From: Trichostrongylus colubriformis | Lineage: Eukaryota; Nematoda; Chromadorea; Rhabditida; Trichostrongylidae | DNA: 64,000 nt | Assembly (NCBI GenBank): GCA_963978905.1 | Contig: OZ022259.1 | Location: forward strand, 51,106,727 to 51,170,726 | Direction: 5' to 3' | Notes under the pieces: generated by a model | Databases searched by the model: none | What the model saw: only the letters and a program-made list of their open reading frames with translations | Told to the model about the DNA's origin: nothing | Program-made: the position numbers and the translations under genes | In this document: positions 36,101 to 48,331 of the stretch, one piece after another | Numbering within the stretch: the stretch's first letter is position 1 | How the letters are laid out: the number at the start of each line of letters is the position of its first letter

Positions 36101-38465
36101 GTCCGTTTGATTTTTCTTACTTTTTCAGCTCATTCATATTTGGGCTCACTTTGATGAATCTCGAGAATAAGCTATGCTTTTTAGTGGATTATAGAGTAAG
36201 GAAGATGTGTTGAATTGTGCAGTAGCTCCAAAGCAATAAAAATTGTAATGAAATGAGGTGATGATATTTTTCACGGACCACTAAAAAATTTACTAACTTT
36301 TCAATTCAGCAGTCAGTGCTGATCATTGCATTGCCAAAATCGGCTAAGTTGATATCAGACTTAGCGCCCGGCGATTTTGAATTTTCCGCAGCATTACGCT
36401 ATTGCGGAATTTACGCGAGGTCGTAAATCTGCAGAATGATGAGGGTTTGCACTGAGTGGTACCGGTCGAGTTTTCTAGTCATACATCAACGTTAAAAACC
36501 TTGTTTTTTCATCGTATTTCACTTGTCGCTTTTACTTTGTGGCTGTTTTATTAGGTCACAGTTTGTGTTTATCATGCGCGCTCAAGGAAAAATAAATAAA
36601 AGTGATATTTTTGAGAAATCGAAGAAGGTGCTTGTAGATCCTCGAGATGACGTAGGCCCTGGACGCATTGGACCCAATGGAATGCTCCGTTTGTTGAACG
36701 ATCTTCACTTGGATGCTACTGATCGTCGCGTACTCATTTTGGCCTGTAAACTCAAGGTATTATTGGTTTTACCCCCATTGATTAACTGTTCATCAGAGAT
36801 AGCATTAAGGCAGTGTACTGGGACGAGCTCAAAACTCCCTCCAACTCTGTTTTCATTAAGGTTCAGTATAACTTGGTGTAGCTTCTTGTGGCTGCGTTTC
36901 TAGATTTTTTCAAATGAAGGGCAGCATCTCGATGCCTCGAATCACTGGTAGCCCTTAGTATCACCACACACTAAAGGACGAACAAAAGCGGAGCGTGCGA
37001 AATGGGTATATGTAGGATGTGTTAGGGTGCTGATTGCAGAGGATGCCTCCTCAGTGTGCTACACAGTGTTCGTGATGGGATTTAGTCTCCCTTATGAATG
37101 AGGCTCACCACCGAAAAGCAAGGTAATGGTCAGTGGTACATAGGAACTGTGATAAGCTTGTTCTTCGTCTTTGTATATGGTTTCTGAAGCTGTGTTGAAA
37201 TAAAGATCATGTGGCTGACTTGGTAGGTTCACATGTTACGCCTAGAATTTAGTGCTGTACACAGCTTAAGGCCTGCGGGAAATGATGGCCACGATCGCGC
37301 GGCGCGGTAGCGCATCCTGTACCCCTCCCGTCATCATGATGCCGTCTCTTGATGATTAGGGCAGATTATTCGGATGATCAGTCAGCTTAAACTTTGGAGA
37401 ATTAATGAAGGAAACTTACCGTAATAGAGTGATCTTACTTACAGGCTCAAACACAGTGCGAGTTCAGTTGGGAAGAATGGCAGCAGGGACTCTCAGCGTT
37501 ACGGTATGTACTCGAGGCTGTATTTCCCGAAATTCAAAACCTTCACGAGGTCGTACGACACGGCGTCGTGTCACAGCCACTTTTATAGATTTTTCCAAAA
37601 ATATTTTGATCGTTTTCTATAATTTTGCGCCCATCATACATATACACTGCTATTAAAAACGTAATTCAGGAAGGCGTTGTTATAAAATTAAAGAAGCTTT
37701 TTTGAGTCTACAATGATTGTTCGATGTAATGATACTGGACGGCTATTATAACTCCAGAAACGTACAGTTCGGGTGGAACAATTTGTAATAGCAGTGTGTT
37801 GCCAGATCTCATCGCAATCACAGCCCATAACATCAAACTATAAATGTGTACTATTTTAACAGGGAAAATGACAAATGAAAGCTTTTCTGGGAAGAGTTAT
37901 GGCGCCGGTCAAGAGTAAACGGCACGGTCGTCAACGAGTTAATAGTATCACTTTTCAATGTTGCGGTTTTATCGCTCGTGTGTTTGTTATTCCAGAGTTG
38001 ATTCACTGGACAAACTTCGTGAACGTCTTCAAGAACTTGACACAGAGTTATCAGAACCAGCGGCATTCCGGGAACTTTACTCATTCACTTTTCTCTACGG
38101 AAAATTGAGCAGTCAACGCAATCTTGATTTGGAAACAGCGCTCGCCTATTGGAAAATTCTCTTTGCTGACAAGGTGATCATTTTCTAATTTTATACGTAA
38201 GAGTGAAATGCGTCGATCAAATTAATCTTTTTAGTTCCCATTGCTCTCGCTCTGGGAAGAGTTTCTACTCGCTGAGCATGGAAAAGCAATTTCACGTGAT
38301 ACTTGGAATCTGCTACTCGACTTTTGCCTTACAATAAGGCCGGATCTGACCAATTATGACGAAGATGGGGCTTGGCCGGTACTTATTGATCAGTTTGTTG
38401 AGTACGCGCGAGAGAAGCTTGGCCTTCCTCGTGAAGCGCCTACCACAACCGCAGTGACTTCATAG
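33198..38465 (+). CDS. dcn-1: DCN-1 (DCUN1D family), cullin neddylation cofactor
   Basis: The exons are 33198-33230, 34231-34335, 35985-36090, 36638-36756, 37445-37503, 37996-38173 and 38235-38465 (TAG); all phases fit and the product is 276 residues, close to human DCUN1D1 (259). The N-terminus ([11 protein letters not shown], then [16 protein letters not shown]) is the UBA-like ubiquitin-binding domain. A short Gln-rich linker (QQQQQQPP) follows. The rest is the potentiating-neddylation (PONY) domain, with family hallmarks [31 protein letters not shown] and [19 protein letters not shown]1 proteins bind cullin and the acetylated N-terminus of the NEDD8 E2 (UBC12) and act as co-E3 for cullin neddylation. 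Exon 3 must use the acceptor TTAG at 35984, because the upstream TTTTCAG gives a stop. A trans-splice acceptor at 33088 is likely. Introns are long (up to 1.65 kb) and without visible genes. Confidence 0.93.
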
Positions 38466-39306
38466 GAAATATTCAGTGCACACCTCCAAAGAACGGGGTT
38501 CCTCGTTAAATTAATCTCTTTTTCCAAGTGTTATATCCATATAAGGTGGCCGCTAACGATTCGTAGTAGGCTATTGGGTGATGTATCGTATTGCCAGTTT
38601 GTTTTCTCTGTGCGCTCAGTTTATGCTTTTAGTATTCTGTGTCGACACTAGGTAGTTGTTTCGACTCGACTTGTCCCAGTTTTGGACTCTTTAACGTTTT
38701 CTGTCGATATGTCCCCTATTCATCATGGGCTAAACGGGTCCAAGCCTAATCCCCGGTACATTTATTTTGATGATGAGCATGTATGATCATGTTCTACAGT
38801 GTGAATCGCGCGTCTAGAACAACGACAACACTGAATAGTTAGTTTTCGTAATGATTTTAGAGGCTTTCAAAATCTTTTCCTTTTCTTAATGAAATGCTGC
38901 TTCTAGCGACCTGCATGTGCACTCGATGTAGAGCCTCCTCTACAATTTTTCTCGTCAGTGATTTTCTATTTTGTTCGAATATCATATGAAGTAAATGAAT
39001 AATGACAATGAAGTTTCGGATAACCAAGAATGCAATCTCATTGATTAAATGTTAATCAAGGAAAATTATGAGCGCTGGGGTTTTTTGCTCGTTTGAGAAC
39101 TTTGTTCGTTCGAGTCTTGCCAAAGTTCCATGGTTTGAAATTGGTTCAAGCAAAAAATAAAATGAAAACTTCATCATTAAAATGAATTTACAGTTGTAAA
39201 AATAAAGAAAAATAAGGCGGGATGTATGTAACAATGAGCTCTGTAGATTGATGAAATCAATCAAACGCCGAACTGAGTACCCATAATATTATACTTCAAT
39301 GACTTT
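38466..39306. other. Intergenic region between convergent dcn-1 and MED21
   Basis: Holds the 3' UTRs of two genes that face each other. It is AT-rich. No further coding exon, repeat or RNA gene was recognised. Confidence 0.5.
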
Positions 39307-40043
39307 TCAGCAAGATGGTCTTGACATGATTTGAACTCGCGCCACATCTGCGAGACGTTGTTGAATCCGTTGAACAAATTCTTCTCCATCAGCGACAATG
39401 CTTTCTAGTTCACGAGCCACCTGGAAACATAGCTTGAAAGGGATGTTTTTCTTTCTGGAGTTGAGCAGCTGTTTTCAGTCTTCTGCTCATTCACTAGACA
39501 TGCACTTGGCACCAGTTCAATTGGCTCAAAAAAATTTGATTCAAAAAAGGAGTTTGGTTTAAAAAAAAGCTTCAAGTAGACTGAAGGCAAATGATACCAC
39601 AGGAAAACGACGAGATTACGATTCCTATGCATTATAGAAAAATTCCGCACCTTCGACCTCTCAGCATCCACTTGCAGTAATTGTTCAACGGTGTCACCAT
39701 TTCCAGCGTCATCGATTGGGAAAGAATCAATCAATACCTGAGACCGAGGAAGATTTCTCAAACTTCGATTGGTGAATTACTGTTATACAACCAACTTCAA
39801 CATCCTTTGCAGTCCTAGCTATGTGAGCCGCAAACAACTGACAGTTTGTCTCCTCTTCTAGTTCCTAAAATACAATTATTCCACCCCACAAATCCAAGTA
39901 GGTAGCTATTTTAAATATCGAACCGGGTTGCAACGATCGAAATCACAGGGAGGGGCCGTAGCCTGCAGCACTCCGATGGCGTTTGTCATAAAAGATGCCA
40001 ACTCATTGACCAGGTCTTGTAACTGTGTCAACCGGTCAGACAT
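39307..40043 (-). CDS. MED21: Mediator complex subunit 21
   Basis: The exons are 40043-39924, 39864-39796, 39737-39651 and 39420-39307 (TGA); 129 residues against 144 in human. The start [18 protein letters not shown] is nearly that of human MED21, and the hallmark block [21 protein letters not shown] follows. The C-terminal half is a predicted coiled coil, as expected for the subunit that pairs with MED7 in the middle module of Mediator in the nucleus. The ATG directly follows an acceptor (TTCCCAG), with TXNL4A ending 166 bp upstream on the same strand, so it is the second gene of an operon. The donor of exon 1 (CCG then GTTCGA) is weak, and the segment coded there is shorter than in human, so the exon 1 boundary is the least certain part. 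The donor GAA/GTTGGT of exon 2 is unusual, but a GTTGGT donor also ends dcn-1 exon 1. Confidence 0.92.
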
Positions 40044-40209
40044 CTGGGAAGATCTGCAGATTGCAAAGTTACAGCAGCACGAGTCCTTATGTAATAGAAG
40101 TGCAATTCGCAAGTAGTACACAGCGAGAAAACTGAGCTTCTTCAACAAGAATGAATCACCACACCATTTATTATCACTCAGAAGGACAAAACATGGTACA
40201 GAAAAGAAA
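40044..40209 (-). promoter_or_regulatory. Intercistronic region of the TXNL4A-MED21 operon
   Basis: On the minus strand it reads from the TXNL4A stop through AATAAA (complement of 40167-40172) to the acceptor TTCCCAG abutting the MED21 ATG. The distance from poly(A) signal to acceptor is about 120 bp, the spacing known for nematode operons resolved by SL2-type trans-splicing. Assignment of SL2 is inference. Confidence 0.75.
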
Positions 40210-41416
40210 TCAATATTTATATTTGGTTGAGTAATCCTTCGGCGAAATCACCAAACCACGACCTTTACGAGCACCTCTAAAAACACACGTTCAATTTACC
40301 TCAAATGTTTACAATGTGTGCCAATAACTCCTATAAGTTCAATAATGGCATGTTCTAGTGGCCCAAAGTGCTACCGAATCCTTGAGGGACGTGAGCAATC
40401 ATGAAAACCTCCAGGACAGTAAAGAAGCACAAATTGTGAGTAAAATGAATAAATCATTCTCAATTTTCGTCTAAAAAATTTAAAATTTTCAAATAGAGGA
40501 CCGACCTGTATACAGTCTCAATGATGTCGATAAGTTCTTGACCATCGGTAATGGGCCAGTTGATCTTGTTGTTATTACCAGTACCTATAACTTGCAAAGT
40601 TAAAACTAAGAAGTGTGTAAACATAGCTATAATTACAGCAAGCCATATAGAAATTAATGACTAACCCAAATCCACCATGATATGTTTGTTTCTGAAGAAG
40701 AACATCACAGTACAGGGATCGTATAACTCATACATCTTGTTGAAGTCGGGCACCTAAAAGGAGTATCGGTGGAGTTGAGAAAGAAATCTGATCACACGAC
40801 CAGTGTCGCAACGTGCTTACCTTCGTAATGTCGACAAGATAAATCACCGAGAAATTTTTCACTTTTGGTGCAATCTTGAAAAGAGTCTGCAAGGAAACGA
40901 TCAATCTCAGAGCCGCTATGAAAACAAAGGAATACTCTCGATTCATTTCGGAGTATGAGAACGTTTTGTTCATATCACCTACCTCGTCCATCCGCATACA
41001 TGTGGGATCCCAATCGTGACCAAAACGCACCACAACGACACGATCTTCTTCTGCTAAGATGGCCTGGTCTACCTAAAACAAACGAAAGTAACAACCACCA
41101 TCAAATAAACGACAATCATATGCAGCTTTCCTATTTGATAGTTTTTATTCCGCACGGAAACAGCTTCGGTTTGCCTTTAATGCAAAAAGCTCGAATGTAA
41201 TGGACTCAATGAAGTTAAAATCGCAGCAAGTTATCACAAGAATGGTAAAAAGTGACATACATGAATATCCAGATATGATTCCTAACGGACCGTCACACAT
41301 GACCATACTGTCTAGCGAACGGTTCATAAAACACATACCGTAAAACTACCATAAGAGGGATAAAATTAGGTTCTTACCTGCCATCCATTCTCTAAATGTG
41401 GTAACATATACGACAT
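40210..41416 (-). CDS. TXNL4A: Thioredoxin-like U5 snRNP protein (Dim1/TXNL4A, 15 kDa)
   Basis: The exons are 41416-41378, 41072-40983, 40886-40821, 40753-40666, 40584-40506 and 40276-40210 (TGA); 142 residues, exactly the human length. The family is almost invariant, and this copy shows [53 protein letters not shown] and the C-terminal [11 protein letters not shown]. It has a thioredoxin fold but no CxxC redox pair, and acts as a structural component of the U5 and U4/U6.U5 snRNPs needed for pre-mRNA splicing. It is the first gene of the operon with MED21 and starts 431 bp from ran-2 on the opposite strand. Five short introns, all with standard borders. Confidence 0.97.
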
Positions 41417-41847
41417 GGTTGTAACTTTTGTTTAAATGGAGCTATGTATCTGAATTCATTTATTTATGGAGTGAATGAGCAACAACTAAATACACTACGA
41501 CAATGGGAAGTCAGAGCACGTCATGATGACGATTGAAAAATTGAAAGAGGAACCAATTTACGAAAACACAGCTGACAGCACTGCCGATCAATTGAAAGAA
41601 ATTTTCTAGACGTCAAGTAAAATAGTTTATGTGCGAATAAAGAAACATGTGAAAAGCACGCGCACAGCCATGGCTGATTCTGTATTAGTGCGGGAATTCC
41701 GTTACCACGGCCGTGGAAGCGCGTTGAATTTCAAAATTGGCATCCCTTTTATTTTTCGGAAGTACAATTGCAGTCAATAGCGAGGCTTTGTGTGATTGTC
41801 CGTGAGCTTTTTGCTGTCTTTTCCAGAACTGCTTGGCCACTCGAAAA
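41417..41847. promoter_or_regulatory. Divergent promoter region between TXNL4A and ran-2
   Basis: 431 bp separates the two start codons. The ran-2 side ends in an acceptor (GTCTTTTCCAG, AG at 41825-41826), a probable spliced-leader site 21 bp before the ATG. No TATA box or known operator is claimed. Confidence 0.45.
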
Positions 41848-44800
41848 ATGCTGTCCTTCCTCGATCAACAAATCAAAATGGATTCAGCAGAAGATGGTAA
41901 GAGATTTGGTTGATGAAGTTAGGGGGGGGGGGCGCACTCCTTTGTGCTCGGCATTCGGCGCTATTATTGCTTAACCTTTTGGCACACTCCCTAGTCAGGA
42001 GGAAGCTCCTACCCTTCAAAGTAAAGCCTATTGTTTGGTAGAAATATACTCTTGTGTGTAGAAGCTGATGATTGAAACGGTTTCGAGTGAGATAGGATAG
42101 AGTATTAACTGAGCCATGCAACTGCATGAGCACCAGAACTATGAAGATGATTGTTTGGAATTTTGCATTAGATCTCATGACTTGTATTAAGCTGAATCGG
42201 TAGCGAAGAAGATTGAAGAATGCAACGAATTGAAGACGTTAGAATTAAGAGGAAACACTGTCGGTGTTGAGGCAGGTCAGAGACTCGCTCAGGCGCTGGA
42301 AATGCATCCTGAATTAGAGGTGAGCTGCACTGCTTTGGTTCCACTTCAAACTTAAACAGTTCCTTTTTTAACATCCAGAAGGGAACGTAGTCAAGTCCTG
42401 AATTGAGCAATGTTGAAGATTTCGCTGTTGAGACCATCTAGCACCCACGCACTGAGTTTGAATTACGCTTTATCAGCTGTACATGTTTTCGCTGTGCAGT
42501 GCTGCTTTTCGAGGCGCAGGTGGAACAGTGCCAAGTATTGCTCTTAAAATCATAGTCTGCGGAAGGGCTTTCTCCTTCCGAATTTTCCTTCTGCGGCCGG
42601 TCAGCTTCCAATTGGTCGGAAAGATGAGAGTACTGAATTATAGTCAGCTGACTTCCGTCAAACTGTAGGCTCACTCTGCACCCCTGTACTTCCTTGATCG
42701 TTTCCCATATCAAAACCTTTGACGTTTCTACCGAAAGATTGATTGATGTCAGGCGCTTCAGTCATTTTAAATTTTCTTTGTCGGTGAATTCCCCATCATG
42801 TTACAGAGATGTCTTTGGAGTGACATGTTCACCGGGCGGCTCAAATCTGAAATCCCTCCTATTTTGGTAGGTTTTCGTATGCTAATATTTATTGTAAACG
42901 TTCTGGCAAATTCATCTGCATCCAGCAAGTCTTTTATAGCGCTCAATGTGTTCTGCGATTATGAACGCTGGCTGCCATATAACAGAATTGGACTTGTCCG
43001 ACAACGCATTCGGACCAATTGGAGCAGAAGGTAAAGTCATATTCCATATCTTAGTACAAACCTCCATTAACTCTTGTGATTAAACTATGCAATACCCTGG
43101 TTTGACCGACAAACCCTCACAGAATTCTATGAAGCAACGGTGCTGACTTATGCGGAAGTAAGGAAAACACATGAATCGTGTGCCTCTTCCTTCGCGGGTA
43201 CAACCGTGAATAGTGTCTGTAACACTCAGTTGGTTTTGACGTTTAATCCGCCACGAGATGCTCTTCGGCGCATTGCATTTCTGAGTATCGAACGAGACCA
43301 AGTGCATCTGAGATGCGTAGTGGTAATGCGCGTGCGGATGCTTTCTTTGGAGCGGTGGGGTAACTGCGCAGAGCTTGTTGACTTTGAGCTCATATTTCCC
43401 GAAAACTCCCTATATTTTCTCTAGTACTGCTTCCCCTTTGTGGTAATCATATTTCCTTACCCGGAACTGCCGAAGTATGGTAGTCAGTGATTTCAGTCTC
43501 AAGAGTTTAGAGGAGTTGTTATTCGCCATATTACGGTCTGAAAATAGGTCTTTTCCACACTTTGTGCAGTGCTAAAAACTACTCTTTCAGGAATTTCACA
43601 GTTTTTGGTTTCGAAATCTGCATATTCTCTTCAAGTGCTGAAGCTGAACAACAATGGTCTTGGTGCTGGTGGAAAAGTAAGTTCCGGAATAAATTAGTTC
43701 CGTTCCGCTGCTCAGATTTTCAGACTAATAAGACCGCTTTAGACGATTGCAAAGTGCCTACTCGAGTGCCACAGAAATGCTTCCAAAGATGGTCATGAGT
43801 TCAAACTGAAAACATTCATAGCTGGACGGAATCGTTTGGAGGATCCTGGTGCGAAAGCCTTGGCTGAAGCTTTTACAGTAAGTCGGCCTTCATTATCTGC
43901 CCTCTATGCTTCCATAAATTAGTGCAGACGTGTTCGCAAGAATCTTCTCGTTTTTGTAGGTCCTTGGTTCTCTCGAGGAAGTCAGTATACCACAAAATGG
44001 TATTCGTGCAGCCGGAATTTGTGCACTAGCACACTCATTTCGATCGAACCCCTCGCTTCGGGTAATTAACATCAACGACAACACATGTACCGTTGAAGGA
44101 GCGCTGGCATTGTCTGAGGTTGGCTTTCTAACTGTGCGCCTAGTTTCGATTCCTAATATTTAAAGATTTTAGATTCTCGATGATCTCACTCAGCTTGAAG
44201 TGCTTGATCTCGGTGATAGCTTGTGTAGAGATGACGGGATTCTCAGTATTTGTGAAGCTCTTTCGGAACATCATCATAAACTTCAGGTATCTCAATCATT
44301 AGCCTTCAGATGAGCTCTTTTTCCGCCCATGCTGTTTCGTAGTGAAAATGAGGTTACATCGTCATTATGTAAGAGTAGCCTACTGAAGCTTTGGCCAATT
44401 TTTGTTGCTTTTCAGTTCGTAGATTTCTCCGGTAACGAGTTATCAGCTGAAACTGGAGAAACAGTCGTGGACCAGTGGAAAGAAGTGTTCCTTGCCAGAG
44501 GACAGACTGTGTGCGCTTTAAAAGTACCCTCTACGCCATATTCTATTGGAAAGAATCTCAGTGACATTCGTTTCAGAAGGCTGAAAATGACGAACAACTG
44601 TTTTGGGTCTCAATTCCACGATATCAAGGAGATGGCTGGAAATGCTCCCATCGATCTGGGCGAAAGCGAGTGAGCGATTTTGCCCTCAGTGAACAGTTTG
44701 CTGACTTTTGATCACCTAGATTAGCGCGCTTTTTCTTTAGCGATGACGAGGGAACGTTGTCCGAGCGCTCTGATGATTATGTTGAGTCAGAAGGCGTTGA

Positions 44801-47800
44801 TGAGGATGAAGAAGAGGATGAGGACCAGGAGGAAGGAGGTACTATGAAAATGAAATTTGCCTTGAAATAGCAATACTTTCATATTTGGTTTTCCTCATGA
44901 ATTGTTATTTGTGCATGGTTTTCCTTCAAAATGTCCGTTATGCATCTCCTTCATGTTTTCAACGTGTTACCTTAATATGAAAAAAAAACCATGCTTCTAC
45001 GTTTTTAGATGATTTAGAACTCTCTCTCTCCCCATTGTCTCGATGTCGACTGAATTGGGTCTGGGTCATAGATTTCGTGGTGTCCTTCAGAACATGCACA
45101 AACTGATTCTTAGTTTCAGCTCCTGACATGAATGGAGGAGGTGATGGATATGCTGGAGGAGATGATCTTAGCGATTTGCTCAACAGTATCGGTGGCATGA
45201 AATTTGCTGAAAGCGGAGATGTTGATGATGTTGTATCATTCCTCAATCGGCAGCTGAAGCTCAATACTGCTCAGGATGGTTCGTGGCCTGAAGCTTTTGT
45301 TTTGTCTCATTTAAAACAAGGTTTCTGGTGACGAGAGTATCGTTTCATGAATTTAGCTGAACCTATTGCACGAAGAATTGAAGAGCAGCCATGCATGAGA
45401 GTGCTTGATCTTCGTGGTAACACCCTTGGAATTGAATCTGGGAATCGAATTGCACAGGCCATTAAACGACACCCAGAGCTGCAGGTGTGCAATTCTCTCA
45501 AAAATCGTTTTTTCTTTGGAATGGTCTTTGTTAATTTATGCTTTTTATCATTCAGATATGCTTGTGGAGCGATTTGTTTACAGGACGTTTGAAGGATGAA
45601 ATACCTCCAATTCTGGTCAGTTTGATGTTGTTACTAGGATAAAACTTGATGGTCAAATTATTCAAAATTTTATGTAAACTTTTAGAAATCTCTGTGCTCC
45701 GCTATGATCTCTTCTAATTGCCATATCACCGAATTAGATCTTTCTGACAATGCATTTGGTCCTATTGGAGCTGAAGGTAAGTGGTTTTTGGGATTGGATA
45801 TGCGTCTTGTATAGAGGTCCGGTAATCGTGTAATTTCAGGTATACAGGAGTTTCTTGTGTCACCTGCGGCGTTTTCCCTTGAGGTGCTCAAACTGAACAA
45901 TAATGGCCTTGGAGGTGGTGGCAAGGTAAGCCATTGCACGTCTTTTGTAGGGAATTTTATTTTCCAATATCAGTAAATTCTAGGTGATCGCGAAGTGTCT
46001 TGCGGAATGTTTTATGCGATCTGTGCAAGCCAAAAGGCGGCTGAAGTTGAAAACCTTCATCGCTGGTCGAAACAGACTTGAAGTGCCCGGTGCAGTGGCT
46101 CTTGCTGAAGCGTTTACGGTGTGTTTCTGTCTTTCCATTTTCATGCTTCTTGGAAGTTTTTCCTTCTTGTGGGAACATTTGGAACCTTCGGAATCTGCGC
46201 CAAATAATTAGTTCTTTTTGAGAAGTTCTTTGCAATTTTAGAAGATCGGCTCTTTGGAGGAGTTTTCTGTACCACAGAATGGTATCACGGGCAAGGGAGT
46301 TGAAGCGTTGGCCGCATGCTTTAAAGCCAATCCGAATCTCCGCATTATCAATTTGAACGATAATACTGCCACTGAACTTGGCAGTGATGCAATTGCAAAG
46401 GTATGATGGTTTTCAAAAATAAAACTATGCTTCGAATTATGGTACCATTCCAGGCTTTACCATCTCTTCCCAAGTTAGAAGTGCTCAATCTTGGTGACTG
46501 CTTGTGTAGAGATCAGGGTTGTCATGCAATCGTTGATGCTTTGTCGCCGACGGTACACAAAGCTCTGAAAGAGGTAGATCTGTCTGGAGCTGAGCTAAGT
46601 GGTGCGGCTGCGATGCGAATTGTGGAGAAATGGAAGAAGTTCCCTTCTACCATTCAACTCAACATCTCTTCAAACAATTTCGGACATTTGTTTGACCGAA
46701 TACGAGAAATGGTGGTTCAAAGTGAAAATGTTGCTGTTGGCGAGTCTGAGTAAGTTTTATCGTTTACGAAAAACTTACTATTAGTTTTCTCTATAGAATG
46801 GTATGGATCATCCAGCACTTCTTCTTTATTATTATTAAGATTTTTCATTTATAAATTTTGCAGTGATGACCAAGGCTCTCTTAGCTCAGATGACGAAGAG
46901 AAAATGAGCGGTGATGATTTCAGCGACGATGGTGACGTGGTGGAAGAGGTTGTTTATTTTTTTTTTGCTTTTTTTGGTTTTTTTTCGTGTATTATTTATA
47001 AAGGGGAGTTTGTGGTCTCTGTAATTGTAGACATCTGCTTCCTATATAACCCTTTTTTGGAAGTTACTTTTTAGTTCATGCGTGAGATCCTTCAAGTTCC
47101 TTTACCAATCTTGAATTCTGCCCAGTTGCCGTATTGTCATCAGTCTCAAAATTTGCTTGATCGAATTAGGGTTGTGAAGATCTTTCTCATGTGTTTTTTA
47201 TGCTTTTTTTGTAATTTTTGTAGAATTCTGAGCTTATTTTATGATAGCTTTTATTTAAATTGAAGTGTCATTTTCAGGCTCCAAATGTGCCCATTGATCC
47301 AGAAGAACTGCTGAAAAGATGCCATGATTGTATGAAACAAGCGCAGGTACATAATTATTGTTAGAATCGTAGTCCCATCAATCCATGCCATACATTCAAG
47401 GACCGCTTCGAGTCAGCCGTGCAGGAAAAAGCAGCCAAGTTGATGCTTGAGTTGGCTGACATCATAGCGAAAAGTGGTAACAGTAACAACATTGTACAGA
47501 TGGCAGTAAATGTAGCAGGTGCGTAAGCGTATCTAATACTTTGAACGATTTCATGTCCGGTGTAGGAAGGAGACATGCGTGCAGTGGTTGAGCGGTGGGT
47601 TTTTTTCCGCCTACGCACACAACAGTAGACATTTCACTTGCTTCTTAACCGTTGCCTTTCACTGCAGTTTCTGCTTCATCTAAACTTGTGGTAGAAATCC
47701 ATTTCATGAGTTCTGCATGAATGTTAGACAAACTCTTTTTTGGCAAGGTGCAAAAATAAATGAAAAGTTGAAGACTATACTTTCGATTTTTTCCGTTCAC

Positions 47801-48331
47801 CCATCCATGTCGCTTCCGTACCTTCTTGTTAGGGCGCCACTGCTTGCTTATAATTGACCTCCGAATTCAGCTAGTTCTCACCCAGTGTTTCTTTCATTCC
47901 AGAAAAGTCCACACCCGTTCAATTGTGTCTCTGGCTTTCTTACGAACGATCCCAATCAGAGGAACTATGTCGCCCGCTTTACCCACTGTACCACCTTTCC
48001 CCTGACTCCTTCTTATCTCTTTTTGGGTTTCAGAGGATGTAATCAAACGTGTGGAGGCGGTTCGTCGTCGGCCGATATCTACAACATCGCAACTGATCAA
48101 TAATCTTGTTGCTCAGAGTGGATTTGTAAAAGTGAGGTTTCGTTTTGATTGATACGCTCGAGATTCGAGTAGTCTTCATTGTGATACATCGAAGGTTTCT
48201 GCCTGTTATTACAGTGCGAAGAAAAATGGAATATCCCTGTGAATAAAACAGCATTGGCTATGCTCCTGAATCAACTCATGGCCCGTGGTCATCTTTCCGA
48301 TCAGAGTGCTTTAATCCAGAATTACTTGTAA
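41848..48331 (+). CDS. ran-2: Ran GTPase-activating protein with two tandem GAP (LRR) domains
   Basis: 24 exons: 41848-41896, 42192-42319, 42807-42866, 42940-43030, 43591-43676, 43743-43877, 43960-44118, 44173-44286, 44416-44510, 44577-44669, 44741-44838, 45120-45278, 45357-45484, 45556-45615, 45686-45776, 45840-45925, 45984-46118, 46242-46400, 46454-46749, 46864-46948, 47278-47346, 47401-47518, 48034-48131, 48215-48331; 902 residues. Residues about 1-336 are a RanGAP leucine-rich-repeat domain, 337-420 an acidic then Gly/Asp-rich linker, about 421-740 a second complete LRR domain, 741-769 acidic, and 770-902 a helical C-terminal region. Both LRR domains keep the Ran-contacting FTGR (67-70 and 473-476) and LNNNGLG (128-134 and 534-540), which corresponds to the rna1p Asn131 region. 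The protein should stimulate GTP hydrolysis by Ran on the cytoplasmic side and at nuclear pores. An optional in-phase exon may exist at 47075-47170. Poly(A) signal at 48631-48636. Confidence 0.93.
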
